Source: Flavobacterium fluvii (lineage in GTDB: Bacteria; Bacteroidota; Bacteroidia; Flavobacteriales; Flavobacteriaceae). Taken from it: a DNA stretch of 64,000 nucleotides. The notes below the pieces were generated by a model. That model saw only the letters and a program-made list of their open reading frames with translations. It did no database searches and was not told the origin of the DNA. The position numbers were made by a program, and so were the translations under genes. The DNA lies in assembly GCF_900129545.1 (NCBI RefSeq), contig NZ_FQWB01000009.1, forward strand, positions 1 to 64,000, given 5' to 3'. Within the stretch, counting starts at the first letter, position 1. Each line of letters opens with the position of its first letter. Positions 44,423-53,191 of the stretch are shown piece after piece.

Positions 44423-45091
44423 ATGTTCAAAAAAGTTTTAGTAGCCGAAGATTTTGACAGCATCAGTATTACGGTCGGACAAGCACTGGCTGAACTTTCG
44501 GTTTCCGAAATTCACCATGCCAAGTACTGTGACGATGCTTTTTTGAAAGTAAAAAAAGCCATTCACGACAATGCTCCTTATGATTTATTGGTCAGCGATT
44601 TATCGTTCAAAACGGATCATCGGGATAACAAATTGAACTCTGGTGAAGAATTAATTGCCGCCATAAAAAAAATACAGCCTGACATCAAGACCATCGTTTT
44701 TTCTATCGAAGACAAATCTTTCAGGGTGAAATCCCTTTTTAACAATTTAGGAATAAATGCCTATGTTACAAAAGGAAGAGACAGTATTCCAGAACTTAAA
44801 AGAGCCATCTCTGAAATTTTCAACACCAATTCAAAAATAGTTTCTACAGGTTTGTCCCATGCTTTAAGAAGCAAATCACTAATCGAAATTGAAACTTATG
44901 ATATCGAAATTCTAAAATTATTGTCCAAAGGATATATTTTGAATGAAATATCGACAGAATTCAAGAACACGGGTGTCGCTCCGAATGGCAGCAGCAGTCT
45001 GGAAAAACGCATCAACAGGCTAAAAATATACTTAAAAGCCAACAATAACGTGCATCTCATTGCCATTGCCAAAGACTTGGGTTTGGTATAA
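44423..45091 (+). CDS. LuxR/NarL-like response regulator
   Basis: 222 aa. Receiver domain (about 1-125) with acidic EDFD, phospho-acceptor Asp59 (PYDLLVSDLSFK) and Lys in NAYVTKGRD. The C-terminal domain (about 155-222) resembles a LuxR-type helix-turn-helix: TYDIEILKLLSKGYILNEI and a recognition-like segment SSSLEKRINRLKIYL. Partner of the TPR kinase just upstream. A palindromic site (45130-45145) lies 39 bp beyond its stop and is a candidate target. Confidence 0.9.
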   Translation: MFKKVLVAEDFDSISITVGQALAELSVSEIHHAKYCDDAFLKVKKAIHDNAPYDLLVSDLSFKTDHRDNKLNSGEELIAAIKKIQPDIKTIVFSIEDKSFRVKSLFNNLGINAYVTKGRDSIPELKRAISEIFNTNSKIVSTGLSHALRSKSLIEIETYDIEILKLLSKGYILNEISTEFKNTGVAPNGSSSLEKRINRLKIYLKANNNVHLIAIAKDLGLV

Positions 45092-45129
45092 TTGTCTTTC
45101 CATTTATTTTATTTATTTTTTTTGACTCT

Positions 45130-45174
45130 TTACGGTTTTCCGTAAGGATACTGTTTTTATTGGATTTATTTTTG
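45130..45174 (+). promoter_or_regulatory. Palindrome TTACGG-TTTT-CCGTAA plus -7 box
   Basis: TTACGG (45130-45135) and CCGTAA (45140-45145) form a perfect inverted repeat with a TTTT spacer. After 21 bp comes TATTTTTG (45167-45174), an exact -7 box, 20 nt before the first small gene. There is no -33 TTG; the palindrome sits where it would be, as expected for an activator site. Confidence 0.55.
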
Positions 45175-45194
45175 TCGATATTTAATAACCTACA

Positions 45195-45428
45195 ATGAAA
45201 ACCAACAGTAAAACAAAGTCATTTTCCCCAAAAATGAACTTTACAAAAAACACTAATTTAATCGCTGCAATTATTATAACTGCAGGAGCCATGACATCCA
45301 TCATTTTGTTTTTAATAAAAATAAGCTGGATAAATATCAATTGGAAAATTCCCCTTATTCCATTAATGGTTGCCCTCCAGATTATTTTTCTGCTATCGGC
45401 CATAAAAAATAGGTACAAAAAGTTATAG
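45195..45428 (+). CDS. Small two-helix membrane protein
   Basis: 77 aa. A basic N-terminus (MKTNSKTKSFSPKMNFTKN) precedes two membrane helices (about 22-43 and 50-70) and a short basic tail (KNRYKKL). No known family that I can name. First gene behind the palindrome/promoter at 45130-45174, so a likely output gene of the neighbouring kinase/regulator pair (inference). Confidence 0.65.
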   Translation: MKTNSKTKSFSPKMNFTKNTNLIAAIIITAGAMTSIILFLIKISWININWKIPLIPLMVALQIIFLLSAIKNRYKKL

Positions 45429-45491
45429 CTATCGATAACCTGAAATTCTTTTTGGGCTAATTCGAATATCAAATCCTATTTATAAAAAATT

Positions 45492-45800
45492 ATGGACGAA
45501 AATAATTCAAGAATTACCTCGAAAATCGTGGACAATGGCACTACTGACAAACCCTTGAATACCAAATGGGACAAATGTCTGATTGACTACAATAATTACA
45601 CAAAAGAGTACATCAAACATTACAAAAAATCAATTGAAGGCAATTCAAATTCACTGTCGAAATATCCGTATATGAAAGCTAAATCGGAAGCATTATGTGC
45701 CCAACTATTTGATGCCCAAGAAAAAAACTTCTTGACAAAAAAACAAATAAAAATGATTTGTAAAATTCAAATAAAAATAGCCAACACCTGCCTTACTTAA
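45492..45800 (+). CDS. Small soluble hypothetical protein
   Basis: 102 aa, no signal peptide, helical and charged. The middle segment (LIDYNNYTKEYIKHYKKSI) and end (KKQIKMICKIQIKIANTC) contain four Cys in total, but not in metal-binding pairs. Unrecognised. It lies 63 bp after the two-helix protein and 8 bp before the next gene on the same strand, suggesting a small operon. Confidence 0.6.
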   Translation: MDENNSRITSKIVDNGTTDKPLNTKWDKCLIDYNNYTKEYIKHYKKSIEGNSNSLSKYPYMKAKSEALCAQLFDAQEKNFLTKKQIKMICKIQIKIANTCLT

Positions 45801-45808
45801 TAAACAAA

Positions 45809-46033
45809 ATGAAAAAACATAACCTAATCCAATTTGTATTCTTTTGCTTCATCTTGTTTTCTTGTCATTCTAAACCAGAAATAAAAGAACAGCCACGAGT
45901 TGAATACACCATCCAAAATTACAAACTGGATGACGATGAATTAGCAAGAAGAAAAACAGAAGCCACCAAAGCCGACAAACCCATAAAGGAGAAAAAATTG
46001 TCAACCAGCAAGAGACGCATCGTAACCAATTAA
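45809..46033 (+). CDS. Small lipoprotein
   Basis: 74 aa. Signal peptide with lipobox-like FILFSC (Cys about residue 19), then a short polar, Lys/Glu/Arg-rich chain (EYTIQNYKLDDDELARRKTE). Unrecognised family; predicted lipid-anchored in the envelope. Last of the three-gene cluster behind the palindrome. Confidence 0.65.
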   Translation: MKKHNLIQFVFFCFILFSCHSKPEIKEQPRVEYTIQNYKLDDDELARRKTEATKADKPIKEKKLSTSKRRIVTN

Positions 46034-46132
46034 AAAAACACCAAAATACTTTATCAGTACTTCTATCTGCACGGTTAATTTGAAGAAGAAATTCTTAGAT
46101 GTAAAGTGTAAGTTTTCTATTATTTTACAGAC

Positions 46133-46891
46133 CTATGAATGATGCCCAAAATGGGTCAATGAATTCACGTTGTTTCTGTAATAAAAGAACAATCTCAAGG
46201 TGTGATTCATATTATATTGATAGCCTGATTTTTTTTGTTGATAGACATTCATGTAGCCAAAATCAAAACTGAGTTTAGGAGTAATCGACTGTTTTATTCC
46301 TACAAAAAACCAATTCTGGTCAAAGGTGTTGTACACAATTTCTTTGCCAAATTGAAGCAAAATCTCATTTGAAACAACAAGTGATGGCATTGTTTTTTTC
46401 TTGAAAATTGGAATATCAAAACTTACCAAATACCTAACCCTGTCCGAGAATACCTTGTCCCCCGTCCAAACATCATCAACAATTACTTGTTGCCAACGTT
46501 GTTCATTTCGAAATCGATTCAAGACGGACACTTTGCCCATTTTAGAACTAAAATCATACATCTGAAAAATAAAATCTTCATTCGAAAAAGTAGTGCAATT
46601 AGGATTCGATGGAGCATTCCATACATGACCATAACCCAAGGCAATTGTCTGTTTGTTTTCAGTTGTATAAGCCGCTGCTCCCCTAAGATAGTAAAAGCTG
46701 TCCGTATCCAAAAACTCATTCCTTCTCAACTGAAAATCTGCCAAGACGCCCCAATGTTTATTGAATGTAATGTTATTGTTTAAAGCAAACCAAGATTGTG
46801 ACTGTTGTTTAATTACTTTTTCATTTTGCACTTGTCCCATACCGATTAAAGGAAATAGCGCAACTAATATTACAATTCCAAACTTCAACAT
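46133..46891 (-). CDS. DUF2490 family exported protein
   Basis: 252 aa. Signal peptide (MLKFGIVILVALFPLIGMGQ), then an aromatic-rich beta-strand protein of the DUF2490 type (SWFALNNNITFNKHWGVLAD, FDFGYMNVYQQKKSGYQYN) with regular amphipathic strands, consistent with a small outer-membrane beta-barrel. Function unknown. Monocistronic, convergent with the small-gene cluster. Confidence 0.83.
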   Translation of the reverse strand: MLKFGIVILVALFPLIGMGQVQNEKVIKQQSQSWFALNNNITFNKHWGVLADFQLRRNEFLDTDSFYYLRGAAAYTTENKQTIALGYGHVWNAPSNPNCTTFSNEDFIFQMYDFSSKMGKVSVLNRFRNEQRWQQVIVDDVWTGDKVFSDRVRYLVSFDIPIFKKKTMPSLVVSNEILLQFGKEIVYNTFDQNWFFVGIKQSITPKLSFDFGYMNVYQQKKSGYQYNMNHTLRLFFYYRNNVNSLTHFGHHS

Positions 46892-47040
46892 AAAAATAAT
46901 TTTTAACAGAATAACCTCATCCTTATTTAAGACAAATTAACGCACTTAAAAAAGATTGAAGTATGATAAAAATCATATTGAAAGATAAAATCACCTAGAA
47001 AAAAAGGTTGATTTTTTAATAGAAAGGAAAATATTTGGTA

Positions 47041-48303
47041 TTAGGTTTTCTGTTTCTTTTTTCTGGCAGCAGGAAACAACACATTGTTCAAAATCAATCG
47101 ATACCCTGGAGAATTGGGATGCAAATCAAGAACCGTAACCGGATCTCCCACTCTATGCTGATAATCTTCGGGATCGTGACCTCCATAAAAAGTGAACATT
47201 CCTTTGCCTTTTTCGCCATGAATGTAACGTGATTCACCATTGAGTTCACAAGTTCCCATCACCAACACATTCGATTTAATAAGAGTTTGTTCAAACGCTG
47301 TTGTCTGCCCCATAAACCCTTTGATCAACTGGGTATGATTTTGACACAACATACTGGGAATCGGATCCCATTTGGCCGAAAATTCCATCAGGGTAAAATA
47401 GTCTTTCTCCATTGGAACCATCCTTTTTTCGGTCATGTCAATATCCGAGAATTCATAATGCTCGGGCTTTCTGTCTAAAACAAAATTCTTGAACGCAAAG
47501 GAATTGGCATAATTTATTTTGGATTGGTAATTGGCTTCACTCGCATCGCCGTCAAACATCGATTCGCAAATATCAACTCCATCTGCTGCCAAAGCAATGT
47601 CAAAACTATCCGTTGCAGAACACATGGCAAACATAAATCCCCCACCAATAACAAAATCTCTTATTTTTTTGGCTACGGCCAACTTTTCTTCCGAAACTTT
47701 TTTATAGCCCAATTTGGTTGCCAAAACTTCTGCATCCTTTTTTTGGTCTATGTACCAAGGAGAATTTCTGTTGGAACCGAAAAACTTCCCGTATTGCCCA
47801 GTGAAATCTTCGTGATGCAAATGCAGCCAATCGTAAAGCAAGAGTTGGTCTGCCAAAACTTCCTCGTCGTAAATGGGCGTAAATGGAATTTCGGCATAGG
47901 TCAAGACCAAGGTCACAGCATCATCCCAAGGTTGTTTTCCTTTGGGTGTATAAACGGCAACTTTAGGGGCTTTTTCGAGTACAACAGCTTCCATATTTTG
48001 GGAAGGACTGGCTATTTCTTCCAGAATTTGATTGGCTTCGGCATCGCTCAACACTTCAAAACTCACGCCTCTAATTTGGCATTCTTTTCGAATTTCTGGA
48101 GCATCTGCCAATAAAAAAGAACCGCCACGGTAATTGAGCAACCAACTGGCCTTGTATTTTTTATCGATGCACCAATAGGTAATTCCGTAGGCTTTCAGAT
48201 GATTTTGCTGTGTGGTTTCGTCCATTGGCAACAAAACAAAAGAAGCTTTTACCGAAAAGGAAATCAGGATCAAAACCAATAAGAGTATCTTTTTCGAAAC
48301 CAT
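47041..48303 (-). CDS. Exported protein of the family often labelled asparagine synthetase B
   Basis: 420 aa with a signal peptide (MVSKKILLLVLILISFSVKA). It begins SFVLLPMDETTQQNHLKAYG and contains blocks such as LLNYRGGSFLLAD, AVYTPKGKQPWDDAVTLVLTY, FVIGGGFMFAMCSATDSFDI and FTFYGGHDPEDYQH. Flavobacterial genomes commonly carry this family under the name asparagine synthetase B, but there is no ATP-pyrophosphatase (SGGxDS) motif and it is exported, so that name is unlikely to be right. The GGGFMFAMCSATDS block resembles a class-I glutamine-amidotransferase-like nucleophile elbow (Cys about 228), which is inference. Confidence 0.75.
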   Translation of the reverse strand: MVSKKILLLVLILISFSVKASFVLLPMDETTQQNHLKAYGITYWCIDKKYKASWLLNYRGGSFLLADAPEIRKECQIRGVSFEVLSDAEANQILEEIASPSQNMEAVVLEKAPKVAVYTPKGKQPWDDAVTLVLTYAEIPFTPIYDEEVLADQLLLYDWLHLHHEDFTGQYGKFFGSNRNSPWYIDQKKDAEVLATKLGYKKVSEEKLAVAKKIRDFVIGGGFMFAMCSATDSFDIALAADGVDICESMFDGDASEANYQSKINYANSFAFKNFVLDRKPEHYEFSDIDMTEKRMVPMEKDYFTLMEFSAKWDPIPSMLCQNHTQLIKGFMGQTTAFEQTLIKSNVLVMGTCELNGESRYIHGEKGKGMFTFYGGHDPEDYQHRVGDPVTVLDLHPNSPGYRLILNNVLFPAARKKKQKT

Positions 48304-48384
48304 TTTGAAATTTTTATTTACTACGCCAATCCGCTTTACTTCCCCAAATATACAGGTTTTTTATTGGACGAAAAAGCATAAAAA

Positions 48385-48406
48385 AATTCGCTTTTTCAAG
48401 CGAATT
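48385..48406 (-). terminator. Intrinsic terminator of dnaB
   Basis: AATTCGCTT (48385-48393) pairs with AAGCGAATT (48398-48406). The minus strand then reads a U-run. It lies about 12 bp beyond the dnaB stop. Confidence 0.8.
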
Positions 48407-48417
48407 CAATTTATATT

Positions 48418-49962
48418 CTAAAATGGCATATCATCATCGTCGTCGTTCAAATTACTGCCGAAGGCTTCATTGGGCGATGGAAGATTTTTGGTTTGGAAAG
48501 GATTCTCGTCGTGGTTGTGGTTCATGCTCGAAGGCAAATCGTCATAACTTCCGCTGTAGTCATCAAGGTTGTCGAATTTCCCCAAATGACCAATAAATTT
48601 CAATCGAACATTTTCGATACCACCATTACGGTGTTTAGCTATCATTATTTCTGCCTGACCAGCAGTTGGCGAAGCTTCGTCGTCATCCCATTCGTCAATT
48701 TTGTAATATTCCGGACGGTATAAAAACGAAACGATATCGGCATCTTGCTCAATTGCACCCGATTCACGAAGGTCGGAAAGCAACGGTCTTTTGCTGGACC
48801 CACGGGTTTCAACGGCACGCGACAACTGTGAAAGTGCTATTACGGGAACATTCAATTCCTTGGCCAATGCTTTCAAGTTTCGAGAAATTGTCGAAATCTC
48901 CTGTTCCCTGTTTCCTCCACCTTTACCATTTCCTCCGGCGGTCATCAATTGCAAATAATCGACAATGATGATTTTGATGCCGTGTTGCGAAACCAAACGT
49001 CTGGATTTGGCACGTAAATCAAAAATAGAAAGTGATGGCGTATCGTCAATAAACAAAGGGGCTTTTTCCAAATTCTTGACTTTAGTACTCAACATCGTCC
49101 ATTCGTGTGGTTCCAATTTACCGGTACGCAATTTCTCCGAAGACAAACCGGTTTCAGACGAAATCAAACGGGTAATCAACTGTACCGACGCCATCTCCAG
49201 GGAAAACAAGGCAACTGGATGTCCGTAATCGATTGCAATATTTCTCGCCATCGAAAGTACGAAAGCGGTTTTTCCCATCGCAGGTCTAGCCGCAATGATA
49301 ATTAAATCGCTAGGTTGCCAACCGGAAGTTAGTTTGTCAAGATTGGTAAAACCAGTTTCTACTCCACTCAATCCTTCTTGTTTACTAATTTCTTCAATTC
49401 TTTTTTTGGCTTGCAACACCAAACTTTGGGCAGTTTCGGAACTACGTTTTATGTTTCCTTGGGTAACTTCGTATAGTTTCGATTCGGCTTTGTCCAATAA
49501 ATCAAAAACATCTGTGGTTTCATCGTAAGAATCTTCGATAATTTCGGTAGAAATCCGAATCAAACTGCGTTGAATAAATTTCTGGAGAATGATTCTGGAG
49601 TGAAATTCAATGTGTGCCGAAGACGAAATTTTCTGCGTTAGTTGAATTAAGTAAAAATCACCTCCTGCAAGCTCCAATTTTCCGTTTTTTTTGAGCTGCG
49701 CCGAAACGGTTAATAAGTCAATAGGCTGCGTGTCCGTAAAGAGTTGAACAATAGCCTCAAAAATATATTTATGGGAATCTTTATAAAAAGCATCGGCTTG
49801 CAAAATGTCGATTACATCATCCACACCTTTCTTGTCAATCATCATCGCACCAAGCACAGCCTCTTCCAGCTCCAAAACTTGAGGTTGCAATTTGCCTTTT
49901 TCAAGGTTGATAATGGTTGTTTTATCTATTCTAATTGGGTTTATATTCTTGACATTTTCCAT
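48418..49962 (-). CDS. dnaB: Replicative DNA helicase
   Basis: 514 aa. N-terminal DnaB domain (about 25-130, LELEEAVLGAMMIDKKGVDD) and C-terminal RecA-like helicase (about 200-470) with Walker A ARPAMGKTAFVLS, Walker B IIIVDYLQLM, and the LSQLSRAVE and KHRNGG motifs. A Gly/Asp-rich acidic tail ends ...DDDDMPF, common in Bacteroidota DnaB. It unwinds DNA at the replication fork. No intein or insertion. Monocistronic. Confidence 0.96.
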   Translation of the reverse strand: MENVKNINPIRIDKTTIINLEKGKLQPQVLELEEAVLGAMMIDKKGVDDVIDILQADAFYKDSHKYIFEAIVQLFTDTQPIDLLTVSAQLKKNGKLELAGGDFYLIQLTQKISSSAHIEFHSRIILQKFIQRSLIRISTEIIEDSYDETTDVFDLLDKAESKLYEVTQGNIKRSSETAQSLVLQAKKRIEEISKQEGLSGVETGFTNLDKLTSGWQPSDLIIIAARPAMGKTAFVLSMARNIAIDYGHPVALFSLEMASVQLITRLISSETGLSSEKLRTGKLEPHEWTMLSTKVKNLEKAPLFIDDTPSLSIFDLRAKSRRLVSQHGIKIIIVDYLQLMTAGGNGKGGGNREQEISTISRNLKALAKELNVPVIALSQLSRAVETRGSSKRPLLSDLRESGAIEQDADIVSFLYRPEYYKIDEWDDDEASPTAGQAEIMIAKHRNGGIENVRLKFIGHLGKFDNLDDYSGSYDDLPSSMNHNHDENPFQTKNLPSPNEAFGSNLNDDDDDMPF

Positions 49963-50056
49963 AGAGCGAAAGTAACTAAAATTAAAAAAACTTTACTATT
50001 GACTTATTAGAAATAATTGTTAATAAGCGAACTTTTTTTGTTCATAACCAAAAAAA

Positions 50057-50082
50057 AATCCGAAACGGCAAGGCTTCGGATT
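50057..50082 (-). terminator. Intrinsic terminator of accA
   Basis: AATCCGAA (50057-50064) pairs with TTCGGATT (50075-50082). On the minus strand it is followed by a U8 run and lies about 20 bp beyond the accA stop. Confidence 0.8.
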
Positions 50083-50103
50083 AATTATAAATTTGTAAGA
50101 TTT

Positions 50104-51057
50104 TTAGTCTGAATACTCGCCCATTTCGAGGTATTTCTTCATTCTTTGGGCGACTAATTCTTCTGTTGATAAGTCTTTCAACTCGTTAAATCCTTTCATG
50201 ATATATTGCTCCACGGTTTTGAAAGCCGCTTCTCTATCGTAGTGGGCTCCACCTAGTGGTTCCGGGATAATATCATCCACTAATTTTTGTTTTTTCATGT
50301 CCGCTGAAGTCAATTTCAAGGCTTCGGCAGCTTGTTCTTTGTAATCCCAGCTCTTCCATAAAATAGAAGAACAAGATTCTGGAGAAATAACGGAATACCA
50401 AGTGTTTTCCATCATGTAAACTCTATCTCCAACACCAATTCCCAATGCACCACCAGAGGCTCCTTCACCAACAATAACAACTATGATGGGCACTTTCAAG
50501 CTAACCATTTCGATAATATTTCTGGCAATGGCTTCTCCTTGTCCGCGTTCTTCGGCTTCGATTCCAGGAAAGGCTCCCGGTGTGTCCACCAATGTCAAAA
50601 CAGGAATATTGAATTTTTCTGCCATTTTCATCAATCGCAACGCTTTTCTGTAACCTTCCGGATTGGGCATCCCAAAATTTCTGTATTGACGTGTTTTGGT
50701 ATTGAATCCTTTTTGTTGACCAATAATCATGAACGATTGTCCGTCAATTTTTCCCAAACCACCAATCATCGCTTTGTCGTCCTTGAATCCTCTATCGCCG
50801 TGAAGCTCCAGAAAAGTTTCGCCACAAAGTGCTTTGATATGATCTAATGTATAAGGTCTATTTGGATGTCTTGACAATTGTACTCGTTGCCAAGCGGTAA
50901 GATTTTTATAAATATGCCTTTTGGTTTCTTCCAGTTTCTTGTTGATTTGTTTACAAGTGTTTGTCACATCAACATCTGATTCCTGACCAATAACTACACA
51001 TTTGTCTAACTGTTCTTCAAGTTCTTTTATTGGAAGCTCAAAATCTAAATATTCCAT
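50104..51057 (-). CDS. accA: Acetyl-CoA carboxylase carboxyltransferase, alpha subunit
   Basis: 317 aa from the ATG at 51057; an open frame of 12 more codons upstream lacks family similarity. Standard AccA: N-terminal helical segment, then a crotonase-like carboxyltransferase fold with FMIIGQQKGFNTKTRQYRNF, TLVDTPGAFPGIEAEERGQG, VIVGEGASGGALGIGVGDRV and ISPESCSSILWKSWDYKEQA. With AccD (not in this window) it transfers carboxyl from biotin to acetyl-CoA for fatty-acid synthesis. A TATATTTG box at 51091-51098 precedes it. Confidence 0.96.
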   Translation of the reverse strand: MEYLDFELPIKELEEQLDKCVVIGQESDVDVTNTCKQINKKLEETKRHIYKNLTAWQRVQLSRHPNRPYTLDHIKALCGETFLELHGDRGFKDDKAMIGGLGKIDGQSFMIIGQQKGFNTKTRQYRNFGMPNPEGYRKALRLMKMAEKFNIPVLTLVDTPGAFPGIEAEERGQGEAIARNIIEMVSLKVPIIVVIVGEGASGGALGIGVGDRVYMMENTWYSVISPESCSSILWKSWDYKEQAAEALKLTSADMKKQKLVDDIIPEPLGGAHYDREAAFKTVEQYIMKGFNELKDLSTEELVAQRMKKYLEMGEYSD

Positions 51058-51090
51058 AGGGTGTGTGCTTTTTTGTTCTGATTTGAACTG

Positions 51091-51098
51091 CAAATATA
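51091..51098 (-). promoter_or_regulatory. -7 box (TATATTTG) of accA
   Basis: Exact TAnnTTTG on the minus strand, 33 nt upstream of the chosen start. It overlaps the start of the longer open frame, supporting the shorter protein. Confidence 0.45.
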
Positions 51099-51173
51099 AA
51101 ATTTAAAATTATCAAAATGGTTAATTTGCCATCTAAATGCAAATAAATTGACAAAAACAGGCTCTTAAAATCA

Positions 51174-52058
51174 TTATTCTTTATCCGCCAAATAATGCTT
51201 GACAACGCCGTTCAGGATAACCGTAATCACGATTAACAAGGCTCCCAGATAAAACTCGAAGCTCATTTTTTCTTTTCCTCCAATGATGAAATATGCCAAA
51301 ATAATCCCGTAAACAGGTTCTAAACTTGTGGTTAACATTACGGTATAAGGCGAAAGTTTCTGCATTACTTTTACCGAAGCCGTAAAAGCATAAGCGGTGC
51401 AAATCGATGACAGAATCAATAATAAAATCCAGTCATTGGCTGTTAAAATAAAGAATTCCGCAGTAAATTTATTTTGGAACAAAAAATAAATGGTAATAAA
51501 AACAACCCCTGCCAAGAATTCATAGAATGTAATAACCGAAGATTCGTGTTTTTCAATCAACTTTCCGTTTATGAGCGTGAACAAAACTCCAAGAACAATG
51601 GAAGCCAAAGCATACATCATCCCTTCAAAATAGTTTATTTCAACCTTTAGAATTATGCCAAGTCCAGCAACAATCAGCAATCCAAAGAATACTTCATACC
51701 AAAGTACTTTTCGCCCATAAAACAACGGTTCAAGTAACGATGCCAAAAAAGCTCCCAGCGAGAAAACCGCCAAAGTGATGGAAACATTGGAAACATGAAT
51801 CGCCTGAAAAAAGAATATCCAGTGCAGCGCTATCAAAAGTCCCACGAAAAGCAATTTGAATAATTCCCTTGGCGGAACGGAGAATGATGTCTTTTTACGA
51901 ACAATAAACAATACTAAAAAAACGGACGCAAAAAGCATTCGATACCAAACCAAGGCATCGGCATTTATGGATATTAAAGCACCCAATACTGCCGTGAATC
52001 CCCATATAAAAACAATTAAATGAAGATTTAAATAGCTTCCTAATTTACCTTTTTGCAT
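51174..52058 (-). CDS. EamA/DMT family transporter
   Basis: 294 aa with ten predicted membrane helices arranged as two EamA repeats (about 5-140 and 150-290). Typical DMT features include LNLHLIVFIWGFTAVLGALI, WIFFFQAIHVSNVSITLAVF and TTSLEPVYGIILAYF. Drug/metabolite exporters of this class release amino acids or other small metabolites; substrate unknown. Its start overlaps the end of the LptF/G permease gene by 14 bp, so translation is coupled. Confidence 0.9.
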   Translation of the reverse strand: MQKGKLGSYLNLHLIVFIWGFTAVLGALISINADALVWYRMLFASVFLVLFIVRKKTSFSVPPRELFKLLFVGLLIALHWIFFFQAIHVSNVSITLAVFSLGAFLASLLEPLFYGRKVLWYEVFFGLLIVAGLGIILKVEINYFEGMMYALASIVLGVLFTLINGKLIEKHESSVITFYEFLAGVVFITIYFLFQNKFTAEFFILTANDWILLLILSSICTAYAFTASVKVMQKLSPYTVMLTTSLEPVYGIILAYFIIGGKEKMSFEFYLGALLIVITVILNGVVKHYLADKE

Positions 52059-53133
52059 TGCGCAGTAAAAAAATTGCCAAAATCCCGAATACTATATTCG
52101 GAAACCAAACTGCCAAAAATGGAGGAAAAGTTGACTTTTCAGCCAAGGTTCCAAATATTTTGTCGAAAAACACAAAAGCAAAAGCAAGGCCAATTCCAAT
52201 GGCCAAACTCAATCCCATTCCGCCTCTTCGCTTCATTGCAGAAACCGCAACGGCAATAATGGTCAAAATAAAGGCCGAAACTGGAATACTGTATTTCTTG
52301 TACAAAACCACCATATACACGTTGACATTGGATGAACCTCGTGTTTTTTCTTTTTCGATAAATCGGTTGAGTTCGCCCAGGGTCAATGTTTCTGCAATAT
52401 AAACCACGGGGGTTAAATCCTCTAAATCAAAACTATACTTGGCATCTTTTTTATCGGCTTTCTCGATTTTATCTCCAAGCTCGCCAACCGTTCTTTTCAC
52501 GAAATCATACATCGTGTAATTCTTGGTTTTTGGATTCCATTGTATCCTGCTGGCCGAAATTTTATACTCTAATTTATCTTTTTTGAATTTTTCATAACTA
52601 AAGTTGTATGCCGTTTTGGTTTCGGTATTGAAACTATTGACATAGATAAATTCATCATTGCTAATTTGGCGGTACACATCGGTATTGTCGCCTCTCATGG
52701 CTTGTTTTCCGTCACTCCTGAGATAGGTGTATCTAAAATTATTGAACCCTTCACTGGCTTTTGGTACAATAAAAAATCCCATCAGCAATACAAAGACAGA
52801 AATGATGGAAGCACCAATTATGTAGGGTCTCAAAAATCGTGTAAAAGAAATCCCCGAACTCAATATGGCAATGATTTCGGTATTGTTGGCTAATTTTGAA
52901 GTAAACCAAATCACCGACAAGAACAAAAATATCGGAAACAACAAATTCATGAAATAGATCGTGAAATGATAATAATAGATCAAAATTTCCGTAAGCGGAA
53001 TTTTGTTTTCTATCATTTTATTCACCTTCTCCGAAACATCAATGATAATCCCAATAGGTGCAAACAAAGCCAACATCACCGCAAAAGTGGATAGGTATTT
53101 CTTTAGAATGTATCTGTCTATTATTGTTAACAT
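52045..53133 (-). CDS. LptF/LptG-family permease (LPS export)
   Basis: 362 aa from the ATG at 53133 (MLTIIDRYILKKYLSTF); a TTG two codons up is less likely. Six membrane helices in the LptF/G pattern: three N-terminal (about 12-115), a large periplasmic beta-jellyroll (about 120-265) and three C-terminal (about 275-358). The N-terminal DRYILKKYL motif is diagnostic. With LptB ATPase it extracts lipopolysaccharide from the inner membrane for transport to the surface. It follows tgt on the same strand after a 58-bp spacer with a hairpin, and overlaps the EamA gene. Confidence 0.92.
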   Translation of the reverse strand: MLTIIDRYILKKYLSTFAVMLALFAPIGIIIDVSEKVNKMIENKIPLTEILIYYYHFTIYFMNLLFPIFLFLSVIWFTSKLANNTEIIAILSSGISFTRFLRPYIIGASIISVFVLLMGFFIVPKASEGFNNFRYTYLRSDGKQAMRGDNTDVYRQISNDEFIYVNSFNTETKTAYNFSYEKFKKDKLEYKISASRIQWNPKTKNYTMYDFVKRTVGELGDKIEKADKKDAKYSFDLEDLTPVVYIAETLTLGELNRFIEKEKTRGSSNVNVYMVVLYKKYSIPVSAFILTIIAVAVSAMKRRGGMGLSLAIGIGLAFAFVFFDKIFGTLAEKSTFPPFLAVWFPNIVFGILAIFLLRNAKR

Positions 53134-53139
53134 ATTCAA

Positions 53140-53187
53140 GTTTAATCGGTTAAACGATTAATCGGTTAAACGAATAACCGATTAAAC
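53140..53187 (-). repeat. Tandem 16-bp duplication with inverted copy between tgt and the LptF/G gene
   Basis: TTAATCGGTTAAACGA occurs twice in tandem (53142-53157 and 53158-53173). GTTTAATCGGTTA (53140-53152) is the exact reverse complement of TAACCGATTAAAC (53175-53187). Two alternative hairpins can form: 13-bp arms with a 22-nt loop, or a 10-bp stem (53159-53168 with 53175-53184) with a 6-nt loop. No U-tract follows, so a plain terminator is unlikely. Confidence 0.8.
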
Positions 53188-53191
53188 AACA

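Noticed and set aside
47524..48114. 196-codon open frame on the plus strand
   Set aside because: Antisense to the exported protein at 47041-48303; composition typical of a shadow frame.
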